Below, one piece after another: positions 4,094 to 9,294 of a stretch of 9,294 bases of DNA. The translations under genes were made by a program, and so were the position numbers. The notes below the pieces were generated by a model. The model did no database searches and had not been told where the DNA came from. It saw nothing but the letters and a program-made list of their open reading frames with translations. The stretch covers positions 1 to 9,294 of the forward strand of contig JBDSCZ010000372.1 of NCBI GenBank assembly GCA_039920865.1, in the 5' to 3' direction. Position 1 is the stretch's first letter. The number at the start of each line of letters is the position of its first letter. This DNA comes from AVCC01 sp039920865. GTDB taxonomy: Bacteria; Pseudomonadota; Gammaproteobacteria; Burkholderiales; Burkholderiaceae_D.

Positions 4094-6484
4094 TCAAGCC
4101 TTCGGAGCATAAAACCGGATCGCATTACGTCCCGCATCCTTGGCCTGATACATCGCCGCATCGGCCCACTTGAGGACGTCGTCCTGGCTGGCTTCGCTGC
4201 CGATGAAAACCACCGCGCCGATGCTGGCAGTGCAGCGATGTTCGACCGTGGTATCGGGCTTTGCCTCGTGGCTGACGGTGAGCAAATAGGGTGCAGACAG
4301 GCTGAGGCGAATTTTCTCGGCGATGATGCCTGCTTGTGAAGCCGATTCGGCTTTATCCGTACTCAAATTGCTCAGCATCACTACAAACTCATCGCCGCCG
4401 AAGCGCGCCACGGTGTCCGTCTCGCGCACACAACTTATCAACCGCCTTGCAACCTCAATCAACAGCAAATCGCCTACCAGGTGTCCATGCGTGTCATTGA
4501 GCGATTTGAAATTGTCCAGATCAAGCACCATCACCGCGCCATAACAGGCACTACGCTTGCTGACGGACATGGCCTGGCTCAGGCGGTCGTTGAGCAGGCG
4601 ACGGTTCGGCAGTTGCGTCAGAGGGTCGTAGAACGCCAGGTGTCGGACTTGATCTTCCATCTGCTTGCGGTCGGTGATGTCGGAGAACAAGGCAACGTAC
4701 TGCCGGGTATGGCCTTGGGCATCGCGCACCGCGCTAATGGTGAGCATCTCGGCATACACCTCGCCGCTCTTGCGGCGGTTCCAGACTTCGCCGTACCAGT
4801 GGCCTTTGTCCTTCAGATCGCCCCACAGCTTGGCATAGAACTCTTTTCCTTGACGGCCGGAGTTGAGGGCACGCGGGGTCTTGCCAAGCAGGTCGTCATG
4901 GTTGTAGCCGGTGATGCGGCTGAAAGCATCGTTGACGTCAATGATGGTGCCGTCAACGGCGGTAATCATGATGCCTTCGTGGGCATGGGTAAACACGCTG
5001 GCGTCGAGATGGAGTTTATCCTCGGCTATTTTGCGCTCGGTGATATCAGCAATCACACCGATGAGACCACTTTCCGCACCGTTGGCGTCGTAGAAGCGCT
5101 TGCCCGTCAAGTGGCCCCAGAACTCGGTCTGGTCGTGGCGCCAGTACAGCCGGTCCACATCCACCATGGCGACTGCGCTGCTCAACAATGCGCGCATATT
5201 CTCGCGCCCACTCTCGCGCACTGCAGGGGCCAATAAAGCGACGTATTCATTCCCCTGCAGCGTATCCAGAGAGCAGTTAAACATCTCGGCCATGCGCTGA
5301 TTGGCTAGCGTGATGCGCCCTTCCATATCAATCAAAAAAATTGCCACGCTGGACGTATCGAGGATCTGCTTGAGCAATGCCTCGCGTTGATTGAGCGTAT
5401 TTAGCACGCGATTGAAGCCGCCGATCAGTTCGCCGATTTCGTCTTCCCTGGCGACGGTCAAAGGTGCGGGATGGGCCATATCGGACAGGCTGGCCAATGC
5501 TCGCGATGCAGCAAGCATCGGTGAAAGTTGACGTCGCAGCATCCACGAAATCAGCCACCAAGTCAGGCCACCCGCCAGCACAGTCAGGAAGATCGTCGCC
5601 AGCAGGATGCGTTGCTGCATGGCGCGAATCGGGGCAAAGACTTCTGCGCTGTGCTGCACCAGACCCATGGACCAGCCCGCCACAGGAATACCTTTGACGG
5701 CCGTAAGCTCTTCAATGCCGCGGGAACTTACAGAAACACCATACCCCTCATAACCCTGCATATAGCGGTCGAACAAGGGGTTAACGCCGGGATCGGGGGT
5801 CGGCTGCATGATGCGGCTCTTATCGGTGGCGGTCACAAACAACTGGTGCTGCGGTGCGATCAGCAGATAGCCGCCGGTCTTGCCGTAGCGGCTTGCCATA
5901 ATTTTGTCGAGAAAATTGGGCTTGCCCAAATCGATCACGCCAAACAAGGCACCGATTACCTTGCCCTGCGCATCGAAAATCGGCGCCGCGATGGGCAGAA
6001 CCGGAGTCAGCAGCGGCCTGCCGATGACCGGCCGGCCGATCGTCGATTTACCGCCCTGAAGTGCGCCAACCAGGTAGTCTCTGTCCAAGTAATTGACGCC
6101 GACCCGCCCCAGCGAACGCGGGGCGTCGACAATCACGGTGCCCGCAGTGCGGACGACGCTGATGCCGTCGTTGAACATGCCCTGAACAATCGGGCGCTGT
6201 TCCAGTTGTGCCTGCAGCGCTGCCGTCTTGCCTAGAATGGCCGGGGTGATTCCTCCTGCCATTAACTCCAGAGCCCTTAGCCGGTCATCCAGTTCGGCAT
6301 TGACCTGTTCGGCGGCCAAGGAAACTGTCGAGAACTGCTGTTCACCCAATAGGTGCTCCATATCCTGGCGCAGCATCCGGCTGGCATAGAACGCCAGCGA
6401 CCAGACACTGACCAAAAAAATGACCAGCGTGCAGAGGGTCACTCTTGACTTGAGAGAGCGCCAGTTAAAGAAATTGAAACGCAT
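4094..6484 (-). CDS. Membrane diguanylate cyclase: sensor region, HAMP, PAS-PAS, GGDEF
   Basis: The 796-residue protein should make cyclic di-GMP from two GTP in response to a signal sensed outside the inner membrane. In order it has a transmembrane helix (about 16-36), a periplasmic Cache-like sensor (about 40-288, with IGRPVIGRPLLTPVLPIAAP and GALFGVIDL), a second helix (about 293-315), HAMP (about 316-368, with AREDEIGELIGGFNRV), PAS 1 (about 371-486, ending GVIADITERK), PAS 2 (about 491-608, ending LFSDITDRK) and GGDEF (about 612-794). The GGDEF domain looks active: YDPLTQLPNRR, metal-binding aspartates in LDLDNFK, and an intact GGDEF at 696-700. RETD at 687-690 is five residues before it, the standard position of the inhibitory I-site, so feedback inhibition by c-di-GMP is expected. 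No EAL or HD-GYP domain follows. I chose ATG 6484, preceded by a G-rich ribosome site; GTG 6496 in frame is the alternative. The gene stands alone, so its ligand and target are unknown. Confidence 0.93.
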   Translation of the reverse strand: MRFNFFNWRSLKSRVTLCTLVIFLVSVWSLAFYASRMLRQDMEHLLGEQQFSTVSLAAEQVNAELDDRLRALELMAGGITPAILGKTAALQAQLEQRPIVQGMFNDGISVVRTAGTVIVDAPRSLGRVGVNYLDRDYLVGALQGGKSTIGRPVIGRPLLTPVLPIAAPIFDAQGKVIGALFGVIDLGKPNFLDKIMASRYGKTGGYLLIAPQHQLFVTATDKSRIMQPTPDPGVNPLFDRYMQGYEGYGVSVSSRGIEELTAVKGIPVAGWSMGLVQHSAEVFAPIRAMQQRILLATIFLTVLAGGLTWWLISWMLRRQLSPMLAASRALASLSDMAHPAPLTVAREDEIGELIGGFNRVLNTLNQREALLKQILDTSSVAIFLIDMEGRITLANQRMAEMFNCSLDTLQGNEYVALLAPAVRESGRENMRALLSSAVAMVDVDRLYWRHDQTEFWGHLTGKRFYDANGAESGLIGVIADITERKIAEDKLHLDASVFTHAHEGIMITAVDGTIIDVNDAFSRITGYNHDDLLGKTPRALNSGRQGKEFYAKLWGDLKDKGHWYGEVWNRRKSGEVYAEMLTISAVRDAQGHTRQYVALFSDITDRKQMEDQVRHLAFYDPLTQLPNRRLLNDRLSQAMSVSKRSACYGAVMVLDLDNFKSLNDTHGHLVGDLLLIEVARRLISCVRETDTVARFGGDEFVVMLSNLSTDKAESASQAGIIAEKIRLSLSAPYLLTVSHEAKPDTTVEHRCTASIGAVVFIGSEASQDDVLKWADAAMYQAKDAGRNAIRFYAPKA

Positions 6485-6560
6485 GCAAACCCCCACCCTG
6501 TCGTCAATTTTGCTTTTTCTATTGGCAATAAAGATGCTTCATTTATTCTTTGCGGCCCTC

Positions 6561-6588
6561 CGCATAATGCTGATGGTCGAATTATGCG
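6561..6588. promoter_or_regulatory. Operator-like inverted repeat upstream of the diguanylate cyclase
   Basis: CGCATAAT (6561-6568) and ATTATGCG (6581-6588) are perfect 8-bp reverse complements with a 12-bp gap. Their centres are 20 bp apart, about two helical turns, as expected for a dimeric regulator touching one face of the DNA. The site is 77-104 bp before the cyclase ATG. No regulator gene is adjacent, so the binding protein is unknown. Confidence 0.4.
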
Positions 6589-6647
6589 CAGTTTAAATGT
6601 GAAAAATTGTTGCTATTTTGAAAAAAATGCAGTGTACGGGCGGCATA

Positions 6648-6669
6648 GTCATTTGTCTATATAAATGAC
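6648..6669. repeat. Perfect 7-bp hairpin in the intergenic block
   Basis: GTCATTT (6648-6654) and AAATGAC (6663-6669) pair perfectly around GTCTATAT. It is the first of three inverted repeats within 155 bp, the others at 6693-6738 and 6760-6801. On its own the AT-rich stem would be weak. Confidence 0.35.
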
Positions 6670-6692
6670 ATTCAGGAATTGCGCGTAACGAT

Positions 6693-6738
6693 CCGCTTTG
6701 GGCCGCTTTGTATACCTGAGCATAGCGCCCCAAAGAGG
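6693..6738. repeat. Long imperfect hairpin in the intergenic block
   Basis: CTTTGGGCCGC (6696-6706) pairs with GCGCCCCAAAG (6725-6735) with one mismatch in 11, around an 18-base loop. Past a G/A mismatch the stem extends by two C-G pairs (6693-6694 with 6737-6738). A competing 5-bp hairpin CGCCC/GGGCG (6726-6741) overlaps the right arm, so two alternative folds are possible. CCGCTTTG also occurs twice in tandem at 6693-6710. No T-run follows directly. Confidence 0.35.
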
Positions 6739-6759
6739 GCGAAACAGTTACAAAGTAGC

Positions 6760-6801
6760 ACTGCAATAAAAAACGACCAAAAGGTCGTTTTGTGTTGCAG
6801 T
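6760..6801 (-). terminator. Intrinsic terminator of folE2
   Basis: Read on the minus strand, AAAACGACC-TTTT-GGTCGTTTT forms a perfect 9-bp stem (6791-6770) whose 3' arm runs into further T residues (TTTTTTATT). It begins about 42 bases after the folE2 stop. An outer pair ACTGCAA/TTGCAGT (6760-6766 with 6795-6801) closes the whole structure. This is a textbook intrinsic terminator for the dxs-folE2 transcript. On the plus strand only four T residues follow, all within the stem, so it is weaker in that direction. Confidence 0.85.
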
Positions 6802-6833
6802 ACTATCCATTTAAAGCTGCTTTAAACCTCGCC

Positions 6834-7646
6834 TCAAACTCTTTTATCACACTCGATCAATGCATACGCCGAATGGTTGTGGATCGATTCGAAGTTCTCG
6901 GCTTCCAGCGTATAGGCCAGTACCGCCGGCTCGTCATTGAGCATGCCGGCGACGTCGCGCACCAGGTCTTCGACGAACTTCGGATTGTCGTAAGCGCGCT
7001 CGGTGACGTATTTTTCATCCGGGCGCTTGAGCAAGCCGAACAGTTCGCAGGAAGCCTGCGCCTCGACATTGGCGATCAGTATGTCGATCTGCAATTCGCC
7101 GTCCAGCACCGCGTTGATGGTGATGTGTGAACGCTGGTTATGCGCGCCGTAGGCGGAAATCTTCTTCGAGCACGGGCACAGGCTGGTGACCGGCACCATG
7201 ACCTTGATCGAGATTTCTGGCACGCCGTTCCTAATCTCGCCCCGGAAACCGACTTCGTAATCCATCAGGCTTTGCACGCCGGAAATCGGCGCGGTCTTGT
7301 TGATGAAGTAGGGGAAAGACAGCTCGATATGGCCGGCATCGGCTTCCAGCAAAGTCATCATGCGCTGCATCAGGTCGCGGAACATGGCTACGTCAAGGCC
7401 GCCGCGCTGCGCCGCATCGAGTCCTTCGAGCAAGGCGATGAAGCGCGACATGTGGGTGCCTTTCTGGTGCTGCGGCAAATGCACGTACATGTTCCAGCTG
7501 CCGACTGTGGCTTGCACCCCAGTAGACGTTTTGATGGCCACCGGATATCGCACGCCTTTGACACCGACGCGCTGGATCGAAATGCGTCGGGTGTCGGGCG
7601 TACTCTGTACATCAGGAATGGTAGTCATCGTGTCACGGGCATTCAT
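6834..7646 (-). CDS. folE2: GTP cyclohydrolase FolE2 (type IB)
   Basis: This 270-residue cytosolic enzyme converts GTP to 7,8-dihydroneopterin triphosphate, the first step of folate synthesis. It is the alternative to zinc-dependent FolE and can use other divalent metals. FolE2 hallmarks are PDVQSTPDTR (11-20), IQRVGVKGVRYP (24-35), LPQHQKGTHMSRF (57-69), SLCPCSKKIS (155-164) with the cysteine pair from which a metal ligand comes in studied homologues, GAHNQRSHI (167-175) with its histidines, ERAYDNPKFVEDLVRD (216-231) and NHSAYA (257-262). Length fits the family. I chose ATG 7646 because AAAGG precedes it at good distance and the family begins close to PDVQST; a start at 7673 would fall in the hairpin of the gap. 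folE2 follows dxs by 55 bp on the same strand and is probably co-transcribed. I see no Zur-type operator in that gap, so the zinc control known for folE2 in other species is not supported here. Confidence 0.95.
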   Translation of the reverse strand: MNARDTMTTIPDVQSTPDTRRISIQRVGVKGVRYPVAIKTSTGVQATVGSWNMYVHLPQHQKGTHMSRFIALLEGLDAAQRGGLDVAMFRDLMQRMMTLLEADAGHIELSFPYFINKTAPISGVQSLMDYEVGFRGEIRNGVPEISIKVMVPVTSLCPCSKKISAYGAHNQRSHITINAVLDGELQIDILIANVEAQASCELFGLLKRPDEKYVTERAYDNPKFVEDLVRDVAGMLNDEPAVLAYTLEAENFESIHNHSAYALIECDKRV

Positions 7647-7667
7647 CAAAAAGACCTTTAGGTTAAG

Positions 7668-7688
7668 GCGCAAGCGAGCTGCTTGCGC
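7668..7688 (-). promoter_or_regulatory. Hairpin between dxs and folE2
   Basis: GCGCAAGC (7668-7675) and GCTTGCGC (7681-7688) pair perfectly over 8 bp around GAGCT, inside the 55-bp gap between the dxs stop and the folE2 start. In the transcript it is followed by CTTAACC and no T-run, so it should not terminate well. It could protect or separate the two parts of the message, or partly attenuate folE2. Confidence 0.5.
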
Positions 7689-7701
7689 GCTTGCACCTGG
7701 A

Positions 7702-9294
7702 TTATTCGGTTGCGATAGCCTGGCGCTGTGGCGCCGGCTTCAAAATATCTTCAAAACGCTGCTGTATCGACGCCTGGATACCATGCGCATCGAGGCCGCA
7801 CAGTGCCAGCAGCTTGGTGACGTCGCCGTGGTCGATGAAACGGTCCGGCAAGCCCAGCAACAGCAGCGGCTTGACAACGCCGGCAGCCGCCAGCGCCTCG
7901 GCTACCGCAGCACCGGCGCCACCCATGATCGCGCCCTCCTCGACCGTTACCAGTGCATCGTGGCTGGCGGCCAGTTGCAGCACCAGTTCGACATCGAGCG
8001 GCTTGACGAAACGCATATTGGCTACGCTGGCACCCAGCGCCTCGCCAGCTTGCAGGCTTGGCGCCAGCATGCTGCCGAACGCCAGAATCGCAATATTTGT
8101 TCCGCTGCGCTTGAGCTCGCCTTTGCCGAGCGGGATGGTGCCCAATGCCGGCGACACTGCAGCGCCGATACCGGCACCGCGCGGGTAGCGCACTGCAGCC
8201 GGACCATTATATTGGAAAGCGGTGGTGAGCATCTGACGGCACTCGTTTTCGCTGGATGCGGCCATCACAACCATGTTCGGGATGCAGCGCAGGAAGGCAA
8301 TATCGTAATTGCCGGCATGAGTGGCGCCGTCGGCACCGACCAGTCCGGCGCGGTCGAGCGCAAAAGTCACGTCCAGGTTTTGCAACGCGACATCGTGGAT
8401 CAGCTGGTCGTAGCCGCGCTGCAGGAAGGTCGAATAAATCGCCAGCACCGGCTTCATGCCTTCGCACGCCAGGCCGGCGGCGAAAGTCACCGCGTGTTGT
8501 TCGGCGATGCCGACATCGTAATAGCGCTTCGGAAACAATTTCTCGAAACGCACCATGCCGGAGCCTTCGCGCATCGCCGGCGTGATGCCGACCAGGCGCT
8601 GGTCGGCCGCCGCCATATCGCACAGCCAGTCGCCGAAGACCTGGGTGTACGTCAGCTTGCCGGCAGCAGCCGGCAGGATGCCTTCGGCCGGATCGAACTT
8701 GCCGGGGCCGTGATACAGCACCGGGTCGGCTTCGGCCAGCTTGTAGCCCTGGCCTTTTTTGGTCACCACGTGCAGGAACTGCGGCCCTTTCAATCTTTTC
8801 AGGTTTTGCAGGGTCGGGATCAACGCGTCCAGATCGTGGCCGTCGATCGGTCCGATGTAATTGAAGCCGAATTCCTCGAACATCGTGGCCGGCATGATCA
8901 TGCCCTTAGCGTGCTCTTCGAAACGCTTGGCCAGTTCCAGCATCGGCGCCGGCAGCACGGTCTTGCCGACTTGCCGGGCGGCAGCATAAAACTTGCCCGA
9001 CATCAGGCGCGCCAGATAGCGGTTCAGCGCACCGACCGGCGGCGAGATCGACATGTCATTGTCGTTCAGGACCACCAGCAGGTTGATGTCATCGTAGATG
9101 CCGGCATTGTTCATCGCCTCGAACACCATGCCGGCGGTCATTGCGCCGTCTCCGATGACCGCAATCGCATGCCGGTCCTCGCACTTGGTGCGGGCCGCCA
9201 GCGCCATCCCGAGCGCGGCCGAGATCGAGGTCGACGAGTGCGCGGTGCCGAAAGTGTCGTATTCGCTTTCGTCGCGGCGCGGGAAGCCGGAAAT
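7702..9294 (-). CDS. dxs: 1-deoxy-D-xylulose-5-phosphate synthase, N-terminus cut by window edge
   Basis: The last 530 residues are present; the frame is open from position 9294, so about 90 to 100 N-terminal residues lie outside. Dxs condenses pyruvate with glyceraldehyde 3-phosphate to 1-deoxy-D-xylulose 5-phosphate, using thiamine diphosphate, in the first step of the MEP isoprenoid pathway. In the visible part the segment GFPRRDESEYDTFGTAHSS (3-21) precedes the thiamine-diphosphate and magnesium motif GDGAMTAG (48-55) with NDN (77-79). Further on are FEEFGFNYIGPIDGHD (139-154), DVGIAEQHAVTFAAGL (260-275) with the catalytic Glu in AEQH, and DRAGLVGADGATHAGNYD (314-331). No disabling change is seen. 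It ends 55 bp before folE2. In related Burkholderiales dxs commonly follows ispA and xseB, which would lie beyond the right edge; this cannot be checked here. Confidence 0.96.
   Translation of the reverse strand: MSGFPRRDESEYDTFGTAHSSTSISAALGMALAARTKCEDRHAIAVIGDGAMTAGMVFEAMNNAGIYDDINLLVVLNDNDMSISPPVGALNRYLARLMSGKFYAAARQVGKTVLPAPMLELAKRFEEHAKGMIMPATMFEEFGFNYIGPIDGHDLDALIPTLQNLKRLKGPQFLHVVTKKGQGYKLAEADPVLYHGPGKFDPAEGILPAAAGKLTYTQVFGDWLCDMAAADQRLVGITPAMREGSGMVRFEKLFPKRYYDVGIAEQHAVTFAAGLACEGMKPVLAIYSTFLQRGYDQLIHDVALQNLDVTFALDRAGLVGADGATHAGNYDIAFLRCIPNMVVMAASSENECRQMLTTAFQYNGPAAVRYPRGAGIGAAVSPALGTIPLGKGELKRSGTNIAILAFGSMLAPSLQAGEALGASVANMRFVKPLDVELVLQLAASHDALVTVEEGAIMGGAGAAVAEALAAAGVVKPLLLLGLPDRFIDHGDVTKLLALCGLDAHGIQASIQQRFEDILKPAPQRQAIATE

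Larger units (their letters stand above)
6485..6833. other. Non-coding region between cyclase and folE2, rich in inverted repeats
   Basis: About 350 bp without a credible gene on either strand. Next to the cyclase it carries its G-rich ribosome site and an operator-like inverted repeat (6561-6588). The stretch 6589-6640 is AT-rich with no clear promoter that I can name. From 6648 to 6801 there is a run of hairpins ending in the folE2 terminator. A plus-strand sequence TGGCAA-N5-ATGCT at 6523-6538 resembles a sigma-54 promoter pointing into the hairpin block. Confidence 0.6.

Noticed and set aside
3858..4112. 84-residue plus-strand open frame between the adenosyltransferase and the cyclase
   Set aside because: No ribosome site precedes it, it runs through the perfect hairpin and two other inverted repeats, and it overlaps the cyclase 3' end. 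No family resemblance.
7647..7673. Earlier start for folE2
   Set aside because: The extra residues are not typical of FolE2 and this start lies inside the intercistronic hairpin; ATG 7646 has AAAGG in front.
1..9294. Mobile elements, CRISPR, tRNA, phage or defence genes
   Set aside because: Coding space is taken by metabolic and regulatory genes; no regularly spaced repeats, tRNA cloverleaf, integrase or transposase was seen on either strand.

Overview
This window looks like ordinary chromosomal DNA from a betaproteobacterium of the Burkholderiales, most likely Oxalobacteraceae (Herminiimonas/Collimonas/Janthinobacterium-like). That placement is an inference from GC-rich coding sequence, the protein sequences and gene neighbourhoods, not from a search. 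Seven protein genes are supported. The two at the ends are cut by the window edges. I see no rRNA, tRNA, CRISPR array, transposase, prophage or defence genes, and no convincing undescribed multi-gene system.

Left part (1-3854): a glycolate/2-hydroxyacid oxidation locus. On the minus strand, in transcription order, are a D-lactate dehydrogenase-type FAD-linked oxidase (3162-1741), a LysR-type regulator overlapping its end by 19 bp (1759-857), a 340-bp non-coding gap, and the start of glcD (516 to beyond position 1). The gap holds a REP-pair element with the GTAG head, a dyad that fits the LysR-box pattern T-N11-A, and a sequence close to the sigma-54 -24/-12 consensus. Divergent from the oxidase is a PduO-type ATP:cob(I)alamin adenosyltransferase (3297-3854, plus strand).

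Middle (3855-6833): a large membrane-anchored diguanylate cyclase (6484-4094, minus) with a periplasmic sensor region, HAMP, two PAS domains and an intact GGDEF domain with an inhibitory site. It is flanked by non-coding stretches rich in inverted repeats: hairpins behind the adenosyltransferase, two terminator-like structures behind the cyclase, an operator-like inverted repeat upstream of it, and a structured 160-bp block ending in a strong terminator.

Right part (6834-9294): dxs (first step of the MEP isoprenoid pathway, N-terminus cut off) followed on the minus strand by folE2 (zinc-independent-type GTP cyclohydrolase I, first step of folate synthesis). A 55-bp gap with a perfect 8-bp hairpin separates them, and a textbook intrinsic terminator follows folE2. 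They are probably co-transcribed.

The points most worth a second look are in the non-coding DNA: the control region of glcD, the related TGAAA/TTTCA dyads upstream of both flavin oxidases, the operator-like repeat upstream of the cyclase, and the hairpin-rich block at 6640-6802.
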